Under the pieces are notes generated by a model. It ran no database searches and had not been told where the DNA came from. It saw only the letters and a program-made list of their open reading frames with translations. The position numbers and the translations under genes are program-made. Shown in pieces: positions 1 to 5,700 of a DNA stretch of 5,715 nt (position 1 is its first letter; each line of letters opens with the position of its first letter). Source of the stretch: Nitriliruptoraceae bacterium. Its GTDB lineage: Bacteria > Actinomycetota > Nitriliruptoria > Nitriliruptorales > Nitriliruptoraceae. Location of the stretch: NCBI GenBank assembly GCA_007123425.1, contig SKLC01000072.1:1-5715 (forward strand), read 5' to 3'.

Positions 1-1
1 G

Positions 2-223
2 CTGGCCTGGGTGGAGCCGCGGCGGCTGTTCGGCGTCGGCCCCGACGGGCGGGTGCATCGCAGCGGAGACGAGGGAGGCAGCTGGGAGCCCGTCGGCGAG
101 GTCGGCGGGCTGCCCGAGGCGCTGCTGGACACCGGCGAGCGGCTCTACGTCGCCGCCGACCGCTCGCTGCAGGTGTCCGAGGACGATGGCGAGACCTGGC
201 AGGTACTGCTCGACTACCACTGA
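2..223 (+). CDS. BNR/Asp-box beta-propeller protein, C-terminal part (5' end outside window)
   Basis: This is the 3' end of a gene that enters from the left; the frame is open from base 2 and stops at TGA 221-223. The visible ~73 residues contain two Asp-box motifs of the form S-x-D-x-G-x-[ST]-W: SGDEGGSW (bases 62-85) and SEDDGETW (bases 176-199). They lie 38 residues apart, about one blade of a beta-propeller. Such boxes occur in sialidase-like and photosynthesis-stability-factor (YCF48)-like propellers and in the actinobacterial proteins annotated as F510_1955-family glycosylhydrolases. The catalytic region, if any, is outside the window, so enzyme activity cannot be claimed. The stop is 27 bases before the cytochrome start on the same strand, so the two are probably co-transcribed, which suggests an extracytoplasmic role tied to the cytochrome/copper pump. 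GTG at base 11 is an in-frame codon but probably not the start, because the fold needs more blades. Confidence 0.75.
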   Translation: MAWVEPRRLFGVGPDGRVHRSGDEGGSWEPVGEVGGLPEALLDTGERLYVAADRSLQVSEDDGETWQVLLDYH

Positions 224-235
224 CGTCGCGACACA

Positions 236-244
236 GGAAGAGAG
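236..244 (+). promoter_or_regulatory. Ribosome binding site of the cytochrome gene
   Basis: The purine-rich run GGAAGAGAG ends six bases before ATG 251 and lies in the short spacer after the propeller gene stop. It supports the ATG at 251 over any later in-frame start; that start is also the one that gives a complete signal peptide. Confidence 0.55.
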
Positions 245-250
245 CCGCTG

Positions 251-916
251 ATGCCGCCACCCACCGACGCACGACGGGCGGCGCCGGCCACCGCTGCGGG
301 CGCGCTGCTCGGGCTCATCGTCACCGCGCTGTGGCTGCTGGCCCCGGGGGCGGCCAGCGCCACCACCGACGGCGACCCGGAGGCGGGTCGCGATCTGTTC
401 GCTACCCACTGCGCCGCATGTCACGGCCCCGATGCACAGGGCGCGGCGGGAGGGGTCCCGGCGCTGACGGGCGCCACCGACCGGCTCGGCTCCGAGGAGG
501 TCGCCCGCGTCGTCCGCAACGGCCGGGGCGGCATGCCGGCCTTCGGCGGCCGCCTCGAGGAGGCCGAGATCCGTGATCTGGTCGCTCACCTCGAGCAGGT
601 GACCATCGAAGCCACCGTCGAGGAGTCGGACCGTTCCGGACGACACATGATGAACGGCCGCTGGCGCGACATGATGGACGGCTGGCCATGGGGCCTCGGG
701 CTGGTGTGGCTGCTGGTCGTGCTGGTCCTCGTGATCCTCGTGGTGGTGGGCGCGGTGCTGCTCGCCCGAGGGACGGGGGCCTCGGGGGCCGGGCGAGCCC
801 CCCAGGCATCGACCTCGATGCCGGCACGCGAGGTCCTCGACCAGCGCTACGCCCGCGGCGAGATCTCCCGAGAGGACTACCTGGCGATGCGCCGCGATCT
901 CGAGGAGCCAGAGTGA
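251..916 (+). CDS. Membrane-anchored monoheme c-type cytochrome with C-terminal SHOCT domain
   Basis: The product has 221 residues and an unusual layout. Residues 1-37 look like a secretion signal: Arg8-Arg9, a hydrophobic stretch, then a likely signal peptidase site after Ala-Ser-Ala (35-37). A class I cytochrome c domain follows (about 40-117), with heme attachment site CAACH (Cys54, Cys57, His58) and probable axial ligand Met95 in GGMPAFGG. A Met/His/Trp-rich linker (132-147, HMMNGRWRDMMDGWPW) leads into one transmembrane helix (about 149-172). The tail (191-218) resembles a SHOCT domain (LDQRYARGEISREDYLAMRR). The expected topology is heme outside, SHOCT inside. Function is inferred: electron transfer at the outer membrane face, perhaps linked to copper redox state. 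Its stop overlaps the GTG start of the CopB-type ATPase by four bases. Short membrane proteins with MMxxW motifs plus SHOCT often accompany copper genes; fusion to a cytochrome c is less usual. Confidence 0.88.
   Translation: MPPPTDARRAAPATAAGALLGLIVTALWLLAPGAASATTDGDPEAGRDLFATHCAACHGPDAQGAAGGVPALTGATDRLGSEEVARVVRNGRGGMPAFGGRLEEAEIRDLVAHLEQVTIEATVEESDRSGRHMMNGRWRDMMDGWPWGLGLVWLLVVLVLVILVVVGAVLLARGTGASGAGRAPQASTSMPAREVLDQRYARGEISREDYLAMRRDLEEPE
902..907 (+). promoter_or_regulatory. Ribosome binding site that sets the GTG start of the copper ATPase
   Basis: GAGGAG lies inside the last codons of the cytochrome gene, five bases before GTG 913. Together with the GTGA start/stop overlap it favours GTG 913 over the downstream ATG at 997, which would delete the His-rich N-terminus. 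Confidence 0.65.
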
Positions 917-2970
917 GCGGCGGGAGCCGTGACCACCAGACCCACGACGACCACGGCGGCGGCCACGAGGACCACGACCACGGTGACCACCTGACGATGT
1001 TCCGCGACCGGTTCTGGGTCGCGTTGGTGCTCACCGTGCCGGTGGTGGTGTGGGCGCCGATGATCCAGGAGTGGTTCGGCTACACCGCGCCGGCCTTCCC
1101 GGCCAGCGAGTGGCTGGCACCGGTGCTGGGCACGGTCATCTTCCTCTACGGCGGATGGCCGTTCCTCACCGGCGGCTGGCGGGAAGCCCGCGAGCGCACC
1201 CCGGGGATGATGCTGTTGATCGCGATGGCGATCACGGTGGCCTACGTCGCCTCCCTCGCACACACCTTGGGACTGTTCGGCGCAGAGCTGTGGTGGGAGC
1301 TCGCGCTGCTCATCGCGATCATGCTGCTGGGCCACTGGCTGGAGATGCGCGCCATCGGCCAGGCCCGCGGCGCCCTGGCGGCACTGGCCGAGCTGCTGCC
1401 GGACGAGGCCGAGCGGCTCACCGACGACGGCGACACCGAGACCGTGTCCGTGGCCGACCTGCAGGTCGGTGACCTGGTGCTGGTGCGCCCCGGCGCGCGC
1501 ATCCCGGCCGACGGCACGATCACCGAGGGCGCCGCGGACGTCGACGAGTCGATGATCACCGGCGAGTCCAACCCGGTCTCGCGGGCCGAGGGCGATGCGG
1601 TGGTGGCGGCCACGGTGGTGGCCGACGCCAGCCTGCGGGTGGAGATCACCGCCACCGGCGACGACACCACGCTGGCAGGCATCGAGCGCATGGTCGCCGA
1701 GGCGCAGTCCTCCCGCTCGCGCACGCAGGTGCTGGCCGACCGGGCCGCCGCACTCCTGTTCTACGTGGCCGTGGCCGCCGGCGCGGTGACCGCCTTCACC
1801 TGGTCGCTGCTCGGTGAGCCGGGCTTCGCGATCGACCGCACCGTGACCGTGCTCGTCATCGCCTGCCCCCACGCCCTGGGGCTGGCCATCCCCCTGGTGA
1901 CCTCGATCTCCACCACGAAGTCCTCGCGGTCGGGCATCCTGGTCAAGGACCGCCTCGCGCTGGAGCAGATGCGGCACATCGACGCGGTCCTGTTCGACAA
2001 GACCGGGACCCTCACGCTCGGTGAGCACGCGGTGACCGACCTCGCCACCACCGAGGCGGTCGACGGCGACGAGCTGCTCGCCCTGGCCGGCGCCGTCGAG
2101 GCCGACTCCGAGCATCCCCTGGCACGTGCCATCCACGCCCACGCCGCGGAGCGGGTGGAGATCCCCACCGCGAGTGGCTTCCGGTCGATGACCGGCCGTG
2201 GCGTGGCCGCCACCATCGACGAGACCGAGGTCGCCGTCGGCGGCCCCGCGCTGCTGCGCGAAGGCGGCTACGAGGCTCCCGAGGCCCTGGCCGAGCACAG
2301 CGACGCATGGGCCCGACGCGGCGCGGCCGTGCTCCACGTGGTCCGCGACGGGCAGGTGATCGGCGCCTTCGCCCTCGAGGACCAGATCCGCGAGGTCTCC
2401 CGGCAGGCCGTCGAGCGGCTCCACGTCCACGGCATCACGGTCGCCATGATCACCGGCGACGCCCGCCAGGTCGCCGAGGCCGTCGCGGCCGAGCTCGACA
2501 TCGATGAGGTGTTTGCCGAGGTGCTGCCCGAGGACAAGGACGCCAAGGTCGCCGAGCTCCAGCAGCGCGGGATGAGCGTGGCCATGGTCGGCGATGGCAT
2601 CAACGATGCTCCCGCGCTGGCCCGCGCCGACGTCGGCATCGCGATCGGCGCCGGCACCGACGTCGCCATCGAGTCCGCCGGCATCGTGCTCGCATCCGAT
2701 GACCCTCGCGGGGTGGTCGCCATCCGCACCCTGTCGACCGCGACCTACCGCAAGATGCTGCAGAACCTGTGGTGGGCCGCCGGCTACAACCTTGCCGCGA
2801 TCCCCCTGGCCGCCGGCGTCCTCGCACCCGTCGGGTTCGTGCTGCCCATGGCGCTCGGCGCGGCGCTCATGAGCCTGTCCACCATCATCGTCGCGTTGAA
2901 CGCCCAACTGCTGCGCGGCGTCGACCTCGGCCTTCACCCGGAGGGACGCCCGCGCTCACGCCCTGGCTGA
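913..2970 (+). CDS. copB: CopB-type (P1B-3) copper-translocating P-type ATPase
   Basis: This 685-residue pump uses ATP to export copper ions across the cytoplasmic membrane. The N-terminus is a His-rich tail (7 His in residues 8-26, HDDHGGGHEDHDHGDH) instead of a CxxC metal-binding domain, as in CopB proteins. Probable membrane helices lie near 35-50, 66-84, 98-117 and 126-142. The actuator domain has TGES at 216-219. Helix 6 carries CPH (Cys318-Pro319-His320), the mark of the P1B-3 class rather than the CPC of CopA. Phosphorylation site DKTGTLT has Asp362; the nucleotide-binding HP is His401-Pro402; the hinge is GDGIND at 560-565. Helix 7 has GYNLAAIPLA (624-633) and helix 8 MSLST..VALNA (653-663), matching P1B-3 ion-site signatures. 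Length and motifs are complete. The GTG start is supported by the GAGGAG site and the overlap with the cytochrome stop. P1B-3 pumps have been reported for Cu(I), Cu(II) and Ag(I); the ion cannot be fixed from sequence. Confidence 0.95.
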   Translation: MSGGSRDHQTHDDHGGGHEDHDHGDHLTMFRDRFWVALVLTVPVVVWAPMIQEWFGYTAPAFPASEWLAPVLGTVIFLYGGWPFLTGGWREARERTPGMMLLIAMAITVAYVASLAHTLGLFGAELWWELALLIAIMLLGHWLEMRAIGQARGALAALAELLPDEAERLTDDGDTETVSVADLQVGDLVLVRPGARIPADGTITEGAADVDESMITGESNPVSRAEGDAVVAATVVADASLRVEITATGDDTTLAGIERMVAEAQSSRSRTQVLADRAAALLFYVAVAAGAVTAFTWSLLGEPGFAIDRTVTVLVIACPHALGLAIPLVTSISTTKSSRSGILVKDRLALEQMRHIDAVLFDKTGTLTLGEHAVTDLATTEAVDGDELLALAGAVEADSEHPLARAIHAHAAERVEIPTASGFRSMTGRGVAATIDETEVAVGGPALLREGGYEAPEALAEHSDAWARRGAAVLHVVRDGQVIGAFALEDQIREVSRQAVERLHVHGITVAMITGDARQVAEAVAAELDIDEVFAEVLPEDKDAKVAELQQRGMSVAMVGDGINDAPALARADVGIAIGAGTDVAIESAGIVLASDDPRGVVAIRTLSTATYRKMLQNLWWAAGYNLAAIPLAAGVLAPVGFVLPMALGAALMSLSTIIVALNAQLLRGVDLGLHPEGRPRSRPG

Positions 2971-2972
2971 CA

Positions 2973-3003
2973 CGCCCTCGAGCATCTCGGTCCGGCGAGG
3001 GCG
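2973..3003. terminator. Inverted repeat between convergent genes, probable bidirectional terminator
   Basis: CGCCCTCG (2973-2980) pairs perfectly with CGAGGGCG (2996-3003) across a 15-base loop. It sits in the 53-base spacer between two converging stop codons, where a shared terminator is expected. There is no T-tract on either side, so it is not a textbook intrinsic terminator, although weak or absent U-tracts are common in high-GC actinobacteria. Confidence 0.5.
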
Positions 3004-3023
3004 AGCGACGCGGCGCTGCGCAC

Positions 3024-3899
3024 TCATCCCGCGGCGACGTCGAGCTCCTCGAGGATCTGCTCGAGCCGCTCCTGCGGCCGGATTCCCGTGATCGCGACCA
3101 GGTCGTCGGCGAGCTCGGCGGCGCGGGGCCGGTCGGCCGGGTCCTCGGCGGTGGCCCTGGTGAGCACCTCACGCAGGCGCTGGGCGGGTATGTCCACGCC
3201 GGGCAGGGACGCCAGCACCCGACGCACCGGCCCGGGGTCCTCGACCGAGCCCGACTCCGCGGCCCCGGTGAGCAGCTCCCACAGCACCAGCCCCAGGGAG
3301 TAGACGTCCCCACGGTCATCGACCTCGCGGCCCGCGAGGCGCTCGGGAGGCCAGTAGTCGCTGATGCCCGGCTCCGGGAAGACGGGCTCGGGCAGGTCCA
3401 TGACGCCTCCCGCCAGCGGCTGCACCGACCCGAAGTCGATGATGCAGAGGCGGCCGTCCCGTGCCACGACGAGGTTCTCGGGGCAGATCGCCCGGTGGAC
3501 GAGATCGTGCGCGTGAGCGGTCGCGAGCCCGGCGGCCGCCTGCTGGCCGACCGCGGCCACCCCCATCGCGGGCAAGGGCCCAGCGTCGCGCAGCTGCGCG
3601 ACGCTGGGCCCGGGCACCCGTTCGCTGACCGTGTACAGCGCACCGTCGGTGTGCTCGACGTCGAAGGTACTCGCCACGTTCTCGTGCACGAGCTGGGCCG
3701 CGGCCAGCGCCTCGAATCGGAAGCGCTCGACCATCTCGGGATCGTCCATCCACCGTGGCGCGAGCACCTTGACGATCACGTCCCGTGACAGCTCGAGGTC
3801 CTCGGCCCGCCACACGGCGAGCAGGGGATCCTCGGCGAGCGGCTCCACGAGCCGGAACCGACCACCCAGGACGTCGTCCCGTTCGAGTCGCTGGGTCAT
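3024..3899 (-). CDS. Soluble Hanks-type serine/threonine kinase homologue, probable pseudokinase
   Basis: The 291 residues are almost entirely a protein-kinase fold, with no transmembrane segment or sensor domain. Conserved elements present: beta-3 Lys44 (IVKVL), helix-C Glu63, DFG at 155-157, an APE-like PPE at 184-186, helix-F Asp198 in DVYSLGLVLWELLTG, and Arg257 (ADRPRA). Key elements are missing. The glycine-rich loop is replaced by PLAEDPLLAVW (20-30). The catalytic HRD is HRA (135-137, Ala codon GCG at 3489-3491), and the catalytic-loop Lys is Cys139 (HRAICPEN). It may still bind nucleotide but probably does not phosphorylate by the usual mechanism; a scaffold or regulatory role is inferred. 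The activation segment has few Ser/Thr residues. The open frame runs 44 codons upstream to 4031, but ATG 3899 is preferred: it has a GGAGG site, and the upstream part reads as low-complexity non-kinase sequence. The substrate or partner is unknown. Confidence 0.88.
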   Translation of the reverse strand: MTQRLERDDVLGGRFRLVEPLAEDPLLAVWRAEDLELSRDVIVKVLAPRWMDDPEMVERFRFEALAAAQLVHENVASTFDVEHTDGALYTVSERVPGPSVAQLRDAGPLPAMGVAAVGQQAAAGLATAHAHDLVHRAICPENLVVARDGRLCIIDFGSVQPLAGGVMDLPEPVFPEPGISDYWPPERLAGREVDDRGDVYSLGLVLWELLTGAAESGSVEDPGPVRRVLASLPGVDIPAQRLREVLTRATAEDPADRPRAAELADDLVAITGIRPQERLEQILEELDVAAG

Positions 3900-3909
3900 C
3901 TGCGCGTCG

Positions 3910-3915
3910 CCTCCA
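3910..3915 (-). promoter_or_regulatory. Ribosome binding site of the pseudokinase gene
   Basis: On the minus strand TGGAGG lies ten bases upstream of ATG 3899. It decides the start in favour of MTQRLERDDV and against the longer open frame beginning at 4031. Confidence 0.6.
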
Positions 3916-3948
3916 CCGCCCTGCCGTCGGTACCGGGCGGCCCGCCGG

Positions 3949-3972
3949 GGACCCCATGAGGCTAATGGGTCC
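3949..3972 (-). promoter_or_regulatory. Hairpin in the leader of the pseudokinase gene
   Basis: Read on the minus strand, GGACCCAT and ATGGGGTCC form an 8-bp stem with one bulged base and a 7-base loop (TAGCCTC). It ends about 50 bases before the pseudokinase start codon. It could be an RNA leader structure, an operator, or part of a terminator for the upstream aldolase gene. A second, weaker dyad, CCTCG/CGAGG, lies beside it at 3978-3998 around the palindrome GTGGACCAC. Function is unknown. Confidence 0.35.
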
Positions 3973-4043
3973 GCGATCCTCGTGGACCACATGCGAGGGT
4001 TCGCAGGGTCCGTACCGCCACGACGCAGCACATCGTACGACCA

Positions 4044-4064
4044 CGCTGCGCGAGCCCGCGAGCG
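4044..4064 (-). terminator. GC-rich hairpin directly after the aldolase stop codon
   Basis: On the minus strand CGCTCGCG and CGCGCAGCG pair over 8 bp with one bulged base and a GGCT loop, starting at the base after the aldolase TGA (4065-4067). No U-tract follows. Position and stability suggest a terminator or 3' processing structure at the end of the zinc ribbon/Nudix/aldolase unit. Confidence 0.4.
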
Positions 4065-5018
4065 TCAGCTCATCAGGGCGGTGCGCACCCGGTCGAGCCG
4101 CTCGGGCCCGACCGAGCGCAGCGGCGGGCGACACCAGCGCTCGGCGATCACGCCGTCGAGCTGCAAGGCAGCCTTGAGCACCGCCGGCACGGAGGCCCCC
4201 ACGGCGCCGATCCCGTCGGAGAGCCGCGTCAGCCCCCGCTGCAGGTCCGCGGCTCGCGCCGGGTCGCCGTCAGCCACGGCCGCGTGCAGCTCCACCACGC
4301 GGCGCTGGCGCAGGTTGGCGATGGCGGTGATCGACCCGGCCACGCCGGCTTCCAGCGCCGCCTGCAGCGACGGCGCGTGGCCGGTGAGCACGTCGAAGTC
4401 CGCCCGGTGTGCCGTCGCCGCGACGAAGTCACTGCGGCGCGCCGCATCCGGTGACGAGTCCTTCATGCCCCAGACGCCCGGATGCGCGGCCAGCTCGGCC
4501 ACGGCCTCGGGGGTGAGCGCCGAGCCCGTCAGCTGCGGGATGTGGTAGACGAGCGTCGGCACCGCGGCACGCTCGGCGATCCCGAGATGCAGGTCGACCA
4601 GCTCCTCGGGACGCAGCGCGTACGTGTGCGGCGCCAGCACCAGGACCGCGTCGGCGCCAGCATCGGCGAGCCGCGCCACGTCGTCGTCGAGCGCACCCAC
4701 GGTCGGGCCGGACGCCCCGGCCAGCACCGTCGCCCGGGCGCCATCCCGCTCGTCTGCGAGGTCCTCGAGCGCGCGGCGGGCGGTGCGCGTCAGCTCGACG
4801 CGCTGCTCGGCCTCGAGCAGCGTCCCCTCCCCGGTCGATCCCGCCACCAGGACGCCGACGGCGCCGTCGGCGACCGCGCGTCGGGCGAGGACGGCGACGT
4901 CGTCGACGGCGACATCGCGTCCCGGCGTCAGCGGGGTGACCAGCGCCGGCAGCGAGCCGTGCCAGCGGCTGGGTGCGACACCGGCGTCGGTGCGGGTCGA
5001 GGGCTCGGAGGTGCTCAT
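4065..5018 (-). CDS. Dihydrodipicolinate synthase / N-acetylneuraminate lyase family aldolase
   Basis: This 317-residue TIM-barrel protein belongs to the DapA/NanA class I aldolase family, which forms a Schiff base between pyruvate or a related 2-oxo acid and a lysine. Visible landmarks: LVTPL near the N-terminus (26-30); the carboxylate-binding GSTGEG at 60-65 (DapA has GTTGE); a probable proton-relay Tyr133 in PHTYALRPEE; the barrel Tyr158 in VYHIPQLTG; Schiff-base Lys186 in GMKDSS; and GSITAIAN at 228-235. True DapA has YNVPSRTG with an Arg that binds the aspartate-semialdehyde carboxylate. Here that position is Leu163, and Asn of YN is His159, so lysine biosynthesis is unlikely to be its job. 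A sugar-acid or other 2-oxo-acid aldolase is more plausible; the substrate is unknown. ATG 5016-5018 overlaps the Nudix stop (ATGA). No strong ribosome site is visible, so translation is probably coupled. A symbol such as dapA is not justified. Confidence 0.9.
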   Translation of the reverse strand: MSTSEPSTRTDAGVAPSRWHGSLPALVTPLTPGRDVAVDDVAVLARRAVADGAVGVLVAGSTGEGTLLEAEQRVELTRTARRALEDLADERDGARATVLAGASGPTVGALDDDVARLADAGADAVLVLAPHTYALRPEELVDLHLGIAERAAVPTLVYHIPQLTGSALTPEAVAELAAHPGVWGMKDSSPDAARRSDFVAATAHRADFDVLTGHAPSLQAALEAGVAGSITAIANLRQRRVVELHAAVADGDPARAADLQRGLTRLSDGIGAVGASVPAVLKAALQLDGVIAERWCRPPLRSVGPERLDRVRTALMS

Positions 5019-5482
5019 GCGCGCAGCCGTTCGGTGAGGCGATCGAGGAACACGCGCTGGCCTGCGACGATCCGGTCGGCGGCAGCGGCCAGATCGAACC
5101 AGTCAGCACGATCGAGCTCGGGGAAGCGCTGGATGTGGCCGGAGCCGCGGGGCCACTCCATGGCGAAGGTGCCCGGGGTGACCAGCGCCGGGTCGAGGTC
5201 GGCCTCCACCGCCCAGGCGGTCACGATCTTGCCGGAGTGCTGGCGCGCCTGCCCCAGCTCGACACGAGGCCCTTGGGGGACCGGCAGGCCGAGCTCCTCC
5301 TCGAACTCGCGCTCGGCGGCGGCCAGCGGGGTCTCGTCGGGCCCGTACTCGCCCTTGGGCAGCGACCAGGCCTGGCGGTCACGACCCGCCCAGAAGGGCC
5401 CGCCCATGTGGCCCAGCAGGACCTCGAGATCGTGCGCCTGCCCGCGGAACAGCAGGATGCCGGCGCTGCGCTTGATGACCAT
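5015..5482 (-). CDS. Nudix hydrolase
   Basis: The 155-residue product carries a complete Nudix box, G-x5-E-x7-R-E-U-x-E-E-x-G-U, from Gly44 to Leu66 (starting PKGEYGPDE and ending REFEEELGL). This family hydrolyses nucleoside-diphosphate-linked compounds using Mg2+ bound by the REUxEE glutamates; the actual substrate cannot be read from sequence. The start MVIKRSAGILLFRG (ATG 5480-5482) fits the usual beginning of a small single-domain Nudix protein. The open frame extends upstream to 5683 but overlaps the zinc-ribbon gene in another frame and shows no recognisable domain there. The motifs GGPFWAGRD..AWSLPKGEY, HAW/TAWAVE-like TAWAVEADLDP and EWPRGSGHIQRFPELDRADWFDL resemble a small bacterial Nudix subgroup I recall under the generic label Nudix_Hydrolase_5. 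The stop overlaps the aldolase start by four bases. The ribosome site upstream of 5482 is weak. Confidence 0.92.
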   Translation of the reverse strand: MVIKRSAGILLFRGQAHDLEVLLGHMGGPFWAGRDRQAWSLPKGEYGPDETPLAAAEREFEEELGLPVPQGPRVELGQARQHSGKIVTAWAVEADLDPALVTPGTFAMEWPRGSGHIQRFPELDRADWFDLAAAADRIVAGQRVFLDRLTERLRA

Positions 5483-5574
5483 GGTGGGAGTCTGCCACCC
5501 ACCCGTCCCGCCGGCAGCACGGCCGGACCGCAGCGCCGTCAGGCGGGCCTCGGGACGGTGGACGCCGACGGCGA

Positions 5575-5688
5575 TCAGGCCAGCGCGAGCGCGTCGTCCG
5601 GCGTCCAGCGGTGCCCGCATGCGTCGCAGGCGCGGTCGTCGTTGATCAGCACGTCCGCGACGAGCGTGTCGCACATCGGACACTCCAT
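5575..5688 (-). CDS. Small zinc-ribbon protein (37 residues)
   Basis: A very short frame encodes 37 residues with two Cys knuckles: CPMC at residues 3-6 and CDACGH at 21-26, separated by 14 residues (start MECPMCDTLVADVL, end HRWTPDDALALA). Four cysteines in this spacing are expected to bind one zinc ion as a rubredoxin-type zinc ribbon. The start ATG (5686-5688) has a good AAAGG ribosome site seven bases upstream, and the frame closes with TGA at 5575-5577, 92 bases before the Nudix start on the same strand. The frame has the expected GC-rich wobble. Small proteins of this type are common in bacteria and mostly uncharacterised; a nucleic-acid or protein-binding role is only a family-level guess. 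It may be co-transcribed with the Nudix and aldolase genes. Confidence 0.8.
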   Translation of the reverse strand: MECPMCDTLVADVLINDDRACDACGHRWTPDDALALA

Positions 5689-5695
5689 GACCGGA

Positions 5696-5700
5696 CCTTT
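5696..5700 (-). promoter_or_regulatory. Ribosome binding site of the small zinc-ribbon gene
   Basis: AAAGG on the minus strand lies seven bases upstream of ATG 5688. It is one of the clearer Shine-Dalgarno sites in the window and supports this very short gene being translated. Confidence 0.6.

Noticed and set aside
688..912. An upstream extension of the ATPase frame that would add 75 residues
   Set aside because: It reads as Arg/Gly-rich noise in the alternate frame of the cytochrome gene, whose membrane helix and SHOCT tail occupy the same bases. GTG 913 has its own ribosome site.
877..2937. A 686-residue open frame on the minus strand, almost fully opposite the copper ATPase gene
   Set aside because: The conceptual protein is low-complexity (rich in Gly, His, Asp, Gln and Arg) with no recognisable domain. 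Long antisense frames are expected opposite GC-rich genes with strong wobble bias, and the + strand frame has every P-type ATPase motif.
2769..3788. A 339-residue open frame on the plus strand across the convergent junction
   Set aside because: It overlaps the end of the ATPase and most of the pseudokinase, has no domain, and would destroy the convergent layout supported by both real genes.
4032..4037. TACGAT on the minus strand as a -10 promoter element for the pseudokinase
   Set aside because: It fits TANNNT, but no acceptable -35 element lies about 17 bases upstream, and the bases fall in the palindrome TCGTACGA.
5534..5573. A 7-bp inverted repeat (CGCCGTC/GACGGCG) just downstream of the zinc-ribbon stop as a terminator or attenuator
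   Set aside because: The 26-base loop and the lack of a T-tract make it no better than expected by chance in such GC-rich DNA; kept only as a note.
4482..5645. A 387-residue open frame on the plus strand opposite the aldolase, Nudix and zinc-ribbon genes
   Set aside because: It spans three genes supported by motifs, and its product is Arg/Ser/Gly-rich without any domain. It is a compositional shadow.
5483..5683. An N-terminal extension of the Nudix frame by 67 codons
   Set aside because: The extra residues are Arg-rich without a domain and overlap the zinc-ribbon gene in another frame. MVIKRSAGILLFRG is a natural start for this family.
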